This document shows positions 1 through 8,622 of a stretch of DNA of 64,000 bases, piece by piece. The position numbers and the translations under genes were made by a program. Numbering within the stretch: position 1 is the stretch's first letter; every line of letters begins with the position of its first letter. This DNA comes from Pleomorphovibrio marinus (lineage in GTDB: Bacteria > Bacteroidota > Bacteroidia > Cytophagales > Cyclobacteriaceae), in the NCBI RefSeq assembly GCF_003347495.1, contig NZ_QCXY01000006.1, forward strand, positions 124,001 to 188,000, given 5' to 3'. Under the pieces are notes generated by a model that made no database searches, was not told the origin of the DNA, and saw only the letters and a list, made by a program, of their open reading frames with translations.

Positions 1-358
1 GAAGGAAAGTTGGCTTCAAGCCAAGGGCCTCATTCGCGGTGTACCCTGTCATGGCCTCAAAACCGGATCCTACCCAAATGATGTTTCTATAAATGTCCGT
101 TAAAACCAATGCTTCGTACGGATTTGACAAAATTGAAGGAATGTCAGCCCACCAGGAAAACTTTTTAGAAAATTTTTCTAAGGTCAACTTATCCTCGTAC
201 TTCAATTTATCAATAGCCCTGCTCATGGCTAGCACATCAAAACAGTGCAAGGGGGAGATTTTTACATTTGGATACCCCCGGTGTTTTTGAACTTCACAAC
301 ATGCCTTAGGCTTTAATAATGCAATGGTTGTTTTTGATGGGCGAGAGGATGAATCCAT
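1..358 (-). CDS. PAS-domain signalling protein, N-terminal part (runs off left edge)
   Basis: An open frame reads leftwards from an ATG at 356-358 to the window edge, giving 119 codons without a stop. The last 40 or so residues look like the start of a PAS sensor domain: NPYEALVLTDIYRNIIWVG, then GFEAMTGYTANEALGLKPTF, which matches the usual PAS pattern of a strand, then F.xMTGYxxxEalGxxP. The first 75 residues match nothing I recognise. No signal peptide or membrane segment is visible, so a cytoplasmic sensor or transcription regulator is likely. The output domain lies outside the window. It is convergent with nothing here: metE ends at 479 on the same strand, leaving 120 bp that could hold the promoter. 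The PAS call is fairly sure, the role unknown. Confidence 0.72.
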   Translation of the reverse strand, partial: MDSSSRPSKTTIALLKPKACCEVQKHRGYPNVKISPLHCFDVLAMSRAIDKLKYEDKLTLEKFSKKFSWWADIPSILSNPYEALVLTDIYRNIIWVGSGFEAMTGYTANEALGLKPTFL

Positions 359-478
359 GATGCTGAGCTTCTATTTTTTTTGATTTTTCCAGGTTAATTT
401 ATCAGGTAAAAAAAATGGAAGAGAAATATCCCCGGTACAGTAAAATCGTCCGGGGATTTATTGTAATTAGACGGTTGC

Positions 479-2776
479 CTATGAGTCCAATTTTCTTAGT
501 AACCTGGCGGCCTCTACCATGTTTGACAGTGCTGCCTTCGTCTCCTCCCATTGCCTGGTTTTAAGCCCACAGTCCGGGTTGATCCAGATGTTTTCTTTAG
601 GGATAAAGGATTTGGCCTTGGCAATTAGATCGATGATTTCCTTTTGCTTTGGAATTCTTGGCGAATGGATGTCGTACACCCCAGGCCCGATTTCATTAGG
701 GTATTTAAAGTCCTGGAATGCAGCCAGCAATTCCATTTCCGAACGCGAAGTTTCTATGGTAATCACATCGGCATCCATATTTGCAATGTGAGTGATGATA
801 TCATTGAATTCGGAATAACACATGTGTGTGTGGATTTGCGTCTGATCCTGGATGCCACTGGAGGACAGCCTGAATGCCTTCACTGCCCAATCCAGATAAT
901 TTGCCCAATCTTTTTGCCTTAAGGGAAGGCCTTCCCGGAAGGCGGGCTCATCGATTTGGATGATGCGGATTCCTGCCTTTTCCAGTGATTTCACCTCTTC
1001 TCTGATGGACAAAGCGATCTGATTTGCCGTTTGAGACCTTGGCTGGTCATCCCGTATAAACGACCATTGCAATATCGTGATAGGGCCAGTTAGCATGCCC
1101 TTTACCGGTTTCGCAGAGTGGTCTTGGGCGAATTTCGACCATTTAACTGTCATGTCATTGGGGCGGCTCACGTCACCATAAATGATGGGGGGTTTTACGC
1201 ACCGGCTGCCATAGCTCTGCACCCAGCCGTTTTGAGTAAAGGCGAAACCGTTCAGCAATTCCCCAAAATATTCCACCATGTCGTTTCTTTCGAATTCTCC
1301 GTGAACCAACACATCCAGGCCGATTTCTTCCTGCCATTTCAATGCCTCTGCAATGGCTTTTTCTATTTTCCCTGTGTATGCAGCCTGGCTAATTTCCCCC
1401 TTTTTAAATCTAGACCTTAGTAATCTCAGCTCCTTGGTTTGGGGGAATGAGCCTATTGTGGTAGTAGGGTATAAGGGAAGGATAAATCTTTCTTTTTGGA
1501 TTTTTTGTCGGGTGGAGAAAGCCGAACTCCGCTTGTAATCCTCCTCCTTTAAAGCCCATATGGCGGCTTTTACTTTTTGGTTGTGGATTTTGGTGGAACT
1601 CGCTCTGCTATTAATGTATTCGTCATTTTCTTGCAGTTTTTGCCGTGAATTGGTTGCGTATGGAGTTAATGCTATCATTTTCAGATCTTTCAGCTCTCCA
1701 ATTTTTTGTTTGGCGAAAGCTAACCAACCTTTGATTTCCGGGTCAAGGCGTTGCTCATCGTCCAGGTCATACGGGCAGTGCAGCAATGAACAGGAAGGGG
1801 CCAGCCAAACCCTTTCTTTACCGATTTGCTGAATAGTCGTTTCGATCATGGACAGAGACTTCCTATAGCGGTTCTTCCAGATGTTTCTTCCATCCACCAA
1901 GCCTAAGGACAATGTCTGATTGGCCAGTGATTGGTGTGAAAGTATATCATCAAGTTGGGAAGGACATCTGACTAAATCAAGGTGAAGCACTTCCACCGGA
2001 AGCCTCAAGGCTCTGTCCAAGTTGTCCCCAAAGCAATCAAAGTAATTGGCAAGGATAACCTTTAACTCAGGTAGTTCAGCATTGAAATGATCATATACCT
2101 GCTGGTATTTTTCCTCCACCTGATCGCTCAAATCCAGCGACAGGCAAGGCTCGTCGATTTGCACCCATTCTGCTCCCAGCTCCCGAAATTTTTTGAGAAT
2201 TGCGGTGTAGGTGGGCAGCAATTGATCCAATAAATCGATCCTTGAGAAACCAGCTTCTTTCTCCTTACCAAGTAAAAGGTAAGAGATGGGGCCAAGCAGT
2301 ACGGGCTTGGGACTAACCCCTGATTTTTTCGCCGCAGTAAACTCTTCAAATGGTTTATGGCCTTGAAGAGTGAAAGTCTGATCCTCTTTAAATTCAGGTA
2401 CCAAATAGTGGTAGTTGGTTTCAAACCACTTGGTCATTTCCAGGGGTTTAAGATCAAACCCTTCTTTTTGGTAGCCCCGTGCCATGGCAAAATATAGGTC
2501 AAGGGGTGATTTTTCCGAAGCGAGTTTTTGGAATCTCTCCGGAATGGCTCCTACCAGCATGGAAAGGTCCAAAACTTGGTCGTAGTATGAGAAATCATTA
2601 ACGGGGATCAAGTCAAGGCCAGCGGCCTTTTGCACTTCCCAGTTATTGGCCTTAAGGGAGTTAGAGACCTTTTCCAATTCTTCGGTGGGAATCTTTCCTG
2701 CCCAAAATTGCTCACAGGCTTTTTTGAGCTCACGTTGGCTACCAATCCTCGGGTAGCCTAAGTTGTGTGTTAGCAT
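479..2776 (-). CDS. metE: Cobalamin-independent methionine synthase (MetE)
   Basis: Transfers the methyl group of 5-methyltetrahydropteroyl-(tri)glutamate to homocysteine, the last step of methionine synthesis, in the cytoplasm and without B12. The 765-residue length is normal. The N-terminus LGYPRIGSQRELKKA and the second half starting at about residue 430 with TTTIGSFPQTKELR are the two barrel starts of the family. Zinc/homocysteine ligands are visible as HTHMC and the late NPDCGLKTR cysteine. The start is an ATG at 2774-2776. About 185 nt upstream lies a cobalamin riboswitch in the same orientation, so the enzyme should be switched off when B12 is available, implying that the organism also has a B12-dependent MetH elsewhere. 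It appears to be a single-gene transcription unit. Confidence 0.97.
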   Translation of the reverse strand: MLTHNLGYPRIGSQRELKKACEQFWAGKIPTEELEKVSNSLKANNWEVQKAAGLDLIPVNDFSYYDQVLDLSMLVGAIPERFQKLASEKSPLDLYFAMARGYQKEGFDLKPLEMTKWFETNYHYLVPEFKEDQTFTLQGHKPFEEFTAAKKSGVSPKPVLLGPISYLLLGKEKEAGFSRIDLLDQLLPTYTAILKKFRELGAEWVQIDEPCLSLDLSDQVEEKYQQVYDHFNAELPELKVILANYFDCFGDNLDRALRLPVEVLHLDLVRCPSQLDDILSHQSLANQTLSLGLVDGRNIWKNRYRKSLSMIETTIQQIGKERVWLAPSCSLLHCPYDLDDEQRLDPEIKGWLAFAKQKIGELKDLKMIALTPYATNSRQKLQENDEYINSRASSTKIHNQKVKAAIWALKEEDYKRSSAFSTRQKIQKERFILPLYPTTTIGSFPQTKELRLLRSRFKKGEISQAAYTGKIEKAIAEALKWQEEIGLDVLVHGEFERNDMVEYFGELLNGFAFTQNGWVQSYGSRCVKPPIIYGDVSRPNDMTVKWSKFAQDHSAKPVKGMLTGPITILQWSFIRDDQPRSQTANQIALSIREEVKSLEKAGIRIIQIDEPAFREGLPLRQKDWANYLDWAVKAFRLSSSGIQDQTQIHTHMCYSEFNDIITHIANMDADVITIETSRSEMELLAAFQDFKYPNEIGPGVYDIHSPRIPKQKEIIDLIAKAKSFIPKENIWINPDCGLKTRQWEETKAALSNMVEAARLLRKLDS

Positions 2777-2825
2777 TGCGTTTAATGATTAAAATATTAG
2801 AAATTATGATCTAACATTTCGCAAG

Positions 2826-2946
2826 GCACTCGTGGGGATAAAAAAAGAATGGACACAATTAGATATACCGATCCCATATTACTAGGGGAGTAGCTGTAGT
2901 GTTAAATGTGTCATCAATCCTGACCCTTACCCCAATCCACGAGGGC
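2826..2946 (-). promoter_or_regulatory. Long-range inverted repeat between riboswitch and metE
   Basis: Ten bases at 2826-2835 (gcactcgtgg) are the reverse complement of 2937-2946 (ccacgagggc) with one mismatch, separated by about 100 nt. On the metE transcript the first arm lies just after the B12 box and the second about 50 nt before the start codon. No U-tract follows, so this is not a simple terminator. It may be part of the expression platform or a remnant of a small inserted element. Its function is inference. Confidence 0.4.
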
Positions 2947-2962
2947 ATTTGTCAATACAAAA

Positions 2963-3145
2963 AAGGCAAGTCTCCTGGCTTGTAACATTTCACACCGGCC
3001 TTCTCATCCTATTTCCATTAGGACAATGGCACTCACTTGGGTGGAAATTTATGCGTTACTTACAGTTGCGGGACAGCTCATGATTTGCACATGATTCCTT
3101 ATTAATCGGCATCTCTGCCGAACCTGATTTGCGTTGATGAAATAC
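2963..3145 (-). promoter_or_regulatory. Cobalamin (B12) riboswitch upstream of metE
   Basis: Reading the minus strand, the conserved blocks of the cobalamin aptamer occur in order: GCTGTCCCGCAACTGTAA (near 3060-3078), GTGCCATTG (near 3023-3033), GAGAAGGCCGGTGTGA (near 2990-3006) and the B12 box AGCCAGGAGACTTGCC (2965-2980). CAGGTT near 3121-3126 can pair with GACTTG near the 3' end to close P1. The element points at metE, the standard logic being repression of B12-independent methionine synthase by adenosyl- or methylcobalamin. The expression platform lies in the roughly 185 nt before the metE ATG. Confidence 0.95.
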
Positions 3146-3271
3146 TAAATCAAAGAACAGCCGCAAAGAAGGTCATTTATTTTTAAAATAAAAAGAGTTA
3201 GGGCAAAGGGTAGTTAGGGTTAAAGGGGAATTAAATGGATTGAGTAGTTTACTATTTTAGAAAATACCCCT

Positions 3272-3279
3272 TACATTTG
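3272..3279 (+). promoter_or_regulatory. Candidate Bacteroidota -7 box (TACATTTG)
   Basis: TACATTTG fits the Bacteroidota -7 consensus TAnnTTTG exactly. The start codon at 3285 lies only 5 nt further on, so a transcript from here would be nearly leaderless. No convincing -33 TTTG is seen at the expected distance. Confidence 0.5.
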
Positions 3280-3284
3280 CATCA

Positions 3285-3659
3285 ATGTTGAAAAGCCTTA
3301 TTCACATATCTCTGGGAATGTTGCTGCTGATGAACGGGATGGTTTATTCTGTCATTCAGGGGGCTTACGAGTGGAACAAGGCGGAAATCATCCAGAAATT
3401 TTGTGTGAACCAAGCACAACCCGAGCTGAATTGTGACGGCAAATGTTACCTTGCCCAGCAACTGAAAGCTGAAAGAGAAAAGCGAAACCAAGCCGATAAG
3501 CATTTTTTCTCTGCTGATTTTGGGCAGTATATCGCTAATGCTTCTACTTTGATCTCTTTCCAAACTTCATTCACATTCCAAGTAAATGCAGTAACCGGAT
3601 ACAAAGAGTTTGCCCCCAACTACTTTTCTGACACTTTGGAAAAGCCTCCCCAGGTTTAA
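3285..3659 (+). CDS. Small membrane-anchored or exported Cys-containing protein of metal-uptake loci
   Basis: 124 residues. Residues 1-25 are hydrophobic (signal peptide or single helix, LIHISLGMLLLMNGMVYSVI). They are followed by a Cys cluster, FCVNQAQPELNCDGKCYLAQQ, with spacing C-x9-C-x3-C, then a charged coil-like stretch. I recall proteins of this type as short uncharacterised genes next to TonB receptors and PepSY proteins in Bacteroidota, which fits the two genes downstream. The cysteines suggest metal or redox binding, but no function is established. The ATG at 3285 sits right behind a -7 box. The C-terminus LEKPPQV is echoed by the tiny gene that follows. Confidence 0.7.
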   Translation: MLKSLIHISLGMLLLMNGMVYSVIQGAYEWNKAEIIQKFCVNQAQPELNCDGKCYLAQQLKAEREKRNQADKHFFSADFGQYIANASTLISFQTSFTFQVNAVTGYKEFAPNYFSDTLEKPPQV

Positions 3660-3760
3660 AAACCCTTACAGACCTTCTTTTTGTTTTGCCATAGGGCTTC
3701 CTGTGCTGGAAGTTTTCACGGTTTACCTAAATTTTCAACTTATCAAACCCCATCAATACG

Positions 3761-3868
3761 ATGGGTGCTATGAGTATGCTACGTGCACTATGTACGGTTT
3801 GTATGGCATGGATGATCATCATGAACAGCATGGTCTATTCGGTCATTGACAAGCCTCCTAAAATCTGA
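3761..3868 (+). CDS. 35-residue hydrophobic peptide resembling the upstream gene with its middle removed
   Basis: An ATG at 3761 (alternatives 3770 and 3776) opens 35 codons ending in TGA at 3866-3868. From the third Met it reads MLRALCTVCMAWMIIMNSMV then YSVIDKPPKI. The neighbour at 3285 starts MLKSLIHISLGMLLLMNGMV then YSVIQ and ends EKPPQV. The N-terminal helix and C-terminal tail are therefore shared, while about 95 central residues, including the Cys cluster, are absent. Either a tandem duplicate that suffered an internal deletion or a true micro-membrane-protein. It lies in the 286-nt gap before the TonB receptor and would be on the same transcript. Confidence 0.45.
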   Translation: MGAMSMLRALCTVCMAWMIIMNSMVYSVIDKPPKI

Positions 3869-3945
3869 GTTTATTCAATTTAGGCGAAGAATCATAGGTT
3901 CATCGCTGTAAAAGCATAAATACTCAATTACTAACTCAGATAAAA

Positions 3946-6270
3946 ATGAAAATCAAAATAATAGTGACTCTCATTGCGTCCCTCGCCATGTTGGGCTCTT
4001 TGCATGCACAAAATCTTATAAAAGGAAAAGTAATAGATGCGGAACTTCAAGAACCAATTCCAGGGGTAAGTATCCTTGTGAAAGGGGGTAAAGCGGGTAC
4101 CGTTTCCGATAGGGATGGAAATTTCAGCCTTCATACGGATGAGGAGGATAGAAACCTTGAATTCAGCTTTGTGGGTTTTCAAACACGATTGGTTTCTATT
4201 GCCAATTTCCCTAGCTCGGGACAGGTAATACTGAATCCTACCTCAGTGGATTTGGCGGAGGTGACTGTGGTGGGCTTTGAGCAAAATAGATCCCTACTGG
4301 AATCCACAGGAGCTATCGCCATCGCAGGCCCCAGGGACTTTGACCGGGCGGATAAAACGGATTTGGCCCAAATGCTGAACCACATTCCGGGGGTTCAGGT
4401 ACGGGGTGCCAATGTCTTAAGACCTTCCACCATCTCTATAAGAGGGCAGGGAGCGCGAGGGCCTGGCCAGACTGGGAGGATCAAAATCTACCTGAACGAC
4501 CTTATGCTCACCAATGCAGATGGCACCAATGCTTGGGAAGACATAGACCCCTTTTCTATAGGAACAGTGGAAGTCATCAAAGGGCCAGGCAGCAGTATTT
4601 ATGGGGCCTCTGTGGGAGGGGTATTGAACATCAAAACCCAATCAGCTCCCTATGGGGAACATAGTGTGGAAGGCTTCTCACTGTTAGGCTCCTTTAATTC
4701 CTTGCGATACGGAAGTACCTACCGTTTGAGTGATGACAAGGTAAATATTATGGCCGCCGTCGGTACGCAGTCCACTGACGGGTTTAGGGAGCACTCCCAG
4801 GAGCAGCGGGACTTTGCCACATTTCTTGGCACTTTTACCAATGGGGACAACAACACCACGACTTTCTTTTTCAACCGCAACAAGTATGATTCCAGGGCAG
4901 CAGGTACCCTCACCAGAGAGCAGGTCGAGGAGGATCCCAGGCAGGCATTGCCTGTGTCGGTGCTTCAAAATACGGGAAGGATTGCCACTTTCACCCGGAT
5001 GGGAATTAGCAATGAGTGGGAAATCAACAACAAGTGGAAAAATATCAGCTCCTTGACCATGTCCTTCTCTGATCTCGACCATCCGATCAATTTTCTATAT
5101 ATCTATCAATGGAACCAGAATGTGGGAGGGAGAACACGCTTTATCCATGAAACCAACCTCTTAGATATAAAGGCTTTTCTTACCCTGGGAGGAGAATACC
5201 TCACAGGTGTGGTTAAGACCAATTTTTATGGAATAGAGGAAGGCAGGCCTACTGCGGCCGTCACCGGGGACAGGGAAGCCGTGGTGAATAATGGCATCAT
5301 TTTCGGCCAAGCTGAAATAGAAATGTCCGAAAAGCTACTCCTTACAGGTGGCATGAGCGTGAATTTTTATGAGTTCGGGAATTTGGAACTTACCTTACCC
5401 GGTGCAGAGCGCCAACTCAGGAGTTTTGACCCCTTCGTGGCTCCCAGGCTGGCCTTTAATTATCGCCCTCAGAAAAACATTGCCATACATGGTAATATAT
5501 CAGCAGGGTTTACCCCTCCGGCCATCGGGGACATCAACCGCCCGGATGGCACTGTCAATTTGGACTTAAGGGAAGAAACGGCAATTAATTTTGAAATCGG
5601 TAGTAGGGGAAAGGCCTTAAAGGGTTGGCTGGAATATGATGTCAATATCTACAGGATGAACCTCACCGATGAAATTCTCACAAGGACTCCTGAGATAGGA
5701 TTCGCCATTCGGGAAAATGCAGGGGAAACCAGCTACACCGGTGTGGAGGCTTATTTCAAATCAGACTTGATAAAGAATCCTAACCGGTTTATTGCCACCA
5801 TTATGCCTACACTTGGGGTTACGCTGCAAGAAACCGTCTTTGTGGATTTTAGGGAAAGCATAGCCCAAGGTGGAGAAGTGGTAGAAACTGACCTTGCCGG
5901 AAATAGGGTACCGGGCAACGCCCCTTCCAGGATTTTCAGCAACCTTGAAGTCGGTGCCAGAAACGGGCTGTATCTTTTTGCCAATTTGGAATGGGTGGAT
6001 CGCCTGCCCATAGACAATGCCAACACTGTATTTAATGATGCTTTCACCTTTGTGTCTTCCAAGGCAGGTTGGAGAGGATACCTGAATGCCAAGTTTGAGG
6101 CAAATGTGTTTGTGGGTGTGAATAATTTGCTGGATCAACTGTACTCCGACAGTCCCGCATTAAACCCCAACCCTATTGCCAGCGGCCCATTGGCAGGCCA
6201 AATTCCCTATCTAAACCTGAACTGGGGAAGGAATTATTATGCCGGACTGCACTTAAAATACCACCTGTAA
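3946..6270 (+). CDS. TonB-dependent outer-membrane receptor, probably for a metal complex
   Basis: 774 residues. Signal peptide ends at SLHA before Q22. Residues about 25-110 form a carboxypeptidase-regulatory-like beta domain (KGKVIDAELQEPIPGVSILV, then SDRDGNFSL). The plug follows (LAQMLNHIPGVQVRGANVLR, then STISIRGQGARG, then VEVIKGPGSSIYGASVGGVL), then a barrel to a C-terminal YHL strand. Such receptors take up ferric siderophores, haem, copper chelates or similar ligands using TonB energy. The PepSY membrane gene 13 nt downstream and the Cys-containing small gene upstream favour a metal substrate over a glycan, and no SusD partner follows. The exact ligand cannot be read from the sequence. 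Expression is probably metal-controlled, but no operator was identified. Confidence 0.88.
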   Translation: MKIKIIVTLIASLAMLGSLHAQNLIKGKVIDAELQEPIPGVSILVKGGKAGTVSDRDGNFSLHTDEEDRNLEFSFVGFQTRLVSIANFPSSGQVILNPTSVDLAEVTVVGFEQNRSLLESTGAIAIAGPRDFDRADKTDLAQMLNHIPGVQVRGANVLRPSTISIRGQGARGPGQTGRIKIYLNDLMLTNADGTNAWEDIDPFSIGTVEVIKGPGSSIYGASVGGVLNIKTQSAPYGEHSVEGFSLLGSFNSLRYGSTYRLSDDKVNIMAAVGTQSTDGFREHSQEQRDFATFLGTFTNGDNNTTTFFFNRNKYDSRAAGTLTREQVEEDPRQALPVSVLQNTGRIATFTRMGISNEWEINNKWKNISSLTMSFSDLDHPINFLYIYQWNQNVGGRTRFIHETNLLDIKAFLTLGGEYLTGVVKTNFYGIEEGRPTAAVTGDREAVVNNGIIFGQAEIEMSEKLLLTGGMSVNFYEFGNLELTLPGAERQLRSFDPFVAPRLAFNYRPQKNIAIHGNISAGFTPPAIGDINRPDGTVNLDLREETAINFEIGSRGKALKGWLEYDVNIYRMNLTDEILTRTPEIGFAIRENAGETSYTGVEAYFKSDLIKNPNRFIATIMPTLGVTLQETVFVDFRESIAQGGEVVETDLAGNRVPGNAPSRIFSNLEVGARNGLYLFANLEWVDRLPIDNANTVFNDAFTFVSSKAGWRGYLNAKFEANVFVGVNNLLDQLYSDSPALNPNPIASGPLAGQIPYLNLNWGRNYYAGLHLKYHL

Positions 6271-6283
6271 CCTAGAAATTATC

Positions 6284-7777
6284 ATGGAAACAACAACTGT
6301 AAACTCCCCCCAACACAAAACAAGGGGAAAAAGAAATCGTAAAATCAAAGGCCTTTATAATTGGCATAGCATCATCGGCCTCATTACCATTCTGCCGGTA
6401 ATATCCTGGACACTTTCAGGGCTTATGCACCCCTTTATGGCGCATTTCTTTAAACCAGAGATTGCCAACACCTTTCTTATTCCCAATCCCATAGTGCCGG
6501 AAAGTCTGATGGTTCAGCCCAAGGAGGCACTAGAATCGATAGGGGCAAGTGAATTTAAATCCATAAGGGCAGTCAATTGGGAGGATCAGACCTTTTATCA
6601 GATTAAAACGAGGGACGATAATTGGGTATATGTGAACACCGAGACAGGAGAAGCCCTTCCCGACGCTGATAGGCAATATTCCGAGTACCTGGCCAGGAAA
6701 TTTATGGACGATCATGAAAGCCCCATGCTATCGGCAGTGGTTCAAGAGGAATTTGATAATGTCTACAAATATGTGAACAGGCTGCTGCCGGTATGGAGAC
6801 TGGATGTTGAACGAAGCGATCGTATGACGATTTATGTGGACACCGCTTCGGACAAGTTAGGCACTTTCAATACCAGCTCCAGAAAGGCTTTCCTGTGGTT
6901 TTTTAGTACATTCCACAATTGGTCCTGGCTGGAGGGGATTTCCAACCTTTGGTGGAGAACCACGGTCATGATTTTGCTATTGGGAATCATTGCTGCCTCT
7001 TCCATTAGCGGGTTGGTCATTTATGGTTTTATGTGGAACAGGTTTAAAAAACCATCTTCAGGAAACAAAAAAGGACTTTTAAGAAAATACCATAGGCAGA
7101 TTGGCTTAGCCACAGCTTTGGTAACGCTGACTTTTGCATTCAGCGGGGCATATCAAGCCACCTCAAAGTACACCCCTAATGTACTTCCCTCTATGGCGTA
7201 TGAGCCCTTGCTTCAGACCTCTGCGATTAACACTTCCTTAGAGGAATTACTTTTTCCATCTTCTTCCATACTCAACTTTGGGATCGTCAAAATGGAGGGT
7301 CAGCACTATTATCAGCTTAGAATATCTAAGGGTAAAGGTCAGCCCCCTACTTGGGAATATTTCAATGCCTCCGATGGAAGTCAATTGAAAAATGGGGACG
7401 AACAGTATGCCATCTACCTAAGCGGTATTTTTGCGGAAAAGATGGGACAAAAGCTTAGTGAGCCATCCTTAAATTCGGTGGAGGAACAAAGGGAATTTAA
7501 TCACGAATACGGGTTTATCTTTAAAAGATTACCCGTACAGAAAATTGAATTTGGCGATAGTGACCAACATGCACACTATATAGAAACTGGTACCTCCAGA
7601 CTTGCCGCAAGCATTGCCAACCCGGATAGGGCCAGGGGGTTTACATTTGCGGTACTGCATAAGTTTTTCTTTATGGATTGGGCCGGTAAGACCATCAGGG
7701 ATCTAGTAATGATGGTTTCGGCACTTGGGGTTCTAGTGGTGAGTTTGTTTGGGTTTATGCTTTTCCTGAAAAAGTAA
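6284..7777 (+). CDS. PepSY-associated transmembrane protein
   Basis: 497 residues with about four membrane helices: near 28-50 (SIIGLITILPVISWTLSGLM), 225-250 (VMILLLGIIAASSISGLVIY), 265-290 (ALVTLTFAFSGAYQ) and 470-495. Two extracytoplasmic segments between them have PepSY-like character (YYQLRISKGKGQPPTWEYF; FYQIKTRDDNWVYVNTETGE). Proteins of this family sit beside TonB receptors for siderophores and are thought to act as inner-membrane reductases or transport partners; that role is family knowledge, not shown here. It starts 13 nt after the receptor stop, so it is co-transcribed with it. A strong terminator follows at 7808. Confidence 0.85.
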   Translation: METTTVNSPQHKTRGKRNRKIKGLYNWHSIIGLITILPVISWTLSGLMHPFMAHFFKPEIANTFLIPNPIVPESLMVQPKEALESIGASEFKSIRAVNWEDQTFYQIKTRDDNWVYVNTETGEALPDADRQYSEYLARKFMDDHESPMLSAVVQEEFDNVYKYVNRLLPVWRLDVERSDRMTIYVDTASDKLGTFNTSSRKAFLWFFSTFHNWSWLEGISNLWWRTTVMILLLGIIAASSISGLVIYGFMWNRFKKPSSGNKKGLLRKYHRQIGLATALVTLTFAFSGAYQATSKYTPNVLPSMAYEPLLQTSAINTSLEELLFPSSSILNFGIVKMEGQHYYQLRISKGKGQPPTWEYFNASDGSQLKNGDEQYAIYLSGIFAEKMGQKLSEPSLNSVEEQREFNHEYGFIFKRLPVQKIEFGDSDQHAHYIETGTSRLAASIANPDRARGFTFAVLHKFFFMDWAGKTIRDLVMMVSALGVLVVSLFGFMLFLKK

Positions 7778-7807
7778 GATCATATCAGAGTTTTTCATTA
7801 AGGATAG

Positions 7808-7841
7808 GGATAGGCAGTGTGTTCACTGCCTATCCTCTTTT
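7808..7841 (+). terminator. Rho-independent terminator after the receptor/PepSY operon
   Basis: A perfect 12-bp stem (ggataggcagtg / cactgcctatcc) with a TGTT loop, followed by TCTTTT. It lies 30 nt past the PepSY stop codon. Confidence 0.8.
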
Positions 7842-7966
7842 AACCGACATGGTTTTTTGAAGACCCATAAAAAAATTTATAACTTGAGGGCTTATTCTTT
7901 TATGTATTTTCCATCTTGGCTAAACACACCCCTTAATTCAACCAAAGAAGTAAAATAAAATAAACG

Positions 7967-8521
7967 ATGAAATCATTCCTAAACCTATGCCTATTGATTT
8001 TCCTTTTTACAGCCTGTGATACGACTAATACTATCAGGGAAGATGAAGGGCAATCAGCCAATACCTTTGACCATGTTCAATCCAACCTGGAGACCTTGGA
8101 GAAATCCAAATCATATACGCTTGCCATCTTGGAGCAAATGCCGGACAGCCTGTACAGGTTCAGGCCAAGCCCTGAATTCATGAGTTTTTCGCAGCATTAT
8201 CTCCATAGCGCCATATTTTCCTGTGATCAGGTGGCTGGGAGGCTGGGTATGGAGAGCCCTTACAAGGGATAGGATCAACAAATAGAGTTGGATAAGGAAG
8301 GAACCATCCATGAAGTCCACAGAATGTATGATTTTCTGGAAGAGGTATTGGAATCAAAGTCCAATGAAGAAATGGAGGAAACCATAGATTTTGGAGGAGA
8401 GGAGATGCCTGTCTGGAGGCTATTTGACATTGTGGAAAACCACAGTATCCACCATAGAGGGTATAGCCTGGTGTATATGAGGATGAATGGTGTGGCGCCA
8501 AAAGGGTATTTGGGCTGGTAA
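7967..8521 (+). pseudogene. DinB-superfamily lipoprotein interrupted by an in-frame TAG
   Basis: Frame one codes a lipoprotein signal with lipobox LFTAC (Cys17) and then a helical DinB-like fold (HVQSNLETLEKSKSYTLAIL, FSQHYLHSAIFSCDQV). At 8270-8272 a TAG follows SPYKG. The same frame then continues for 83 codons (DQQIELDKEGTIHEV to GVAPKGYLGW) with the third conserved His region VENHSIHHRGYSLVYMRM. No frame change is involved, so one base, most simply CAG to TAG, separates it from an intact gene of about 185 residues. DinB-like proteins are four-helix metal enzymes or thiol transferases; its function is unknown. Either a recent pseudogene, a sequencing error, or a readthrough site. A re-start at TTG 8288 is possible but unlikely to be useful. 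Confidence 0.75.
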
Positions 8522-8622
8522 ATAAAGAGGGCTTGAGTAGTAGGATAATTGTGTGAAATTTTACCCTTCAGTGAATTTTTTAAAATCCAATGTAAATCCA
8601 TCATCCGATTTCTCAAATCTTA

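Noticed and set aside
3610-3849. 79-codon frame after the small Cys protein
   Set aside because: It overlaps the end of that gene and the 35-residue frame in a different phase, with unlikely composition; the in-phase short frame resembles its neighbour and is preferred.
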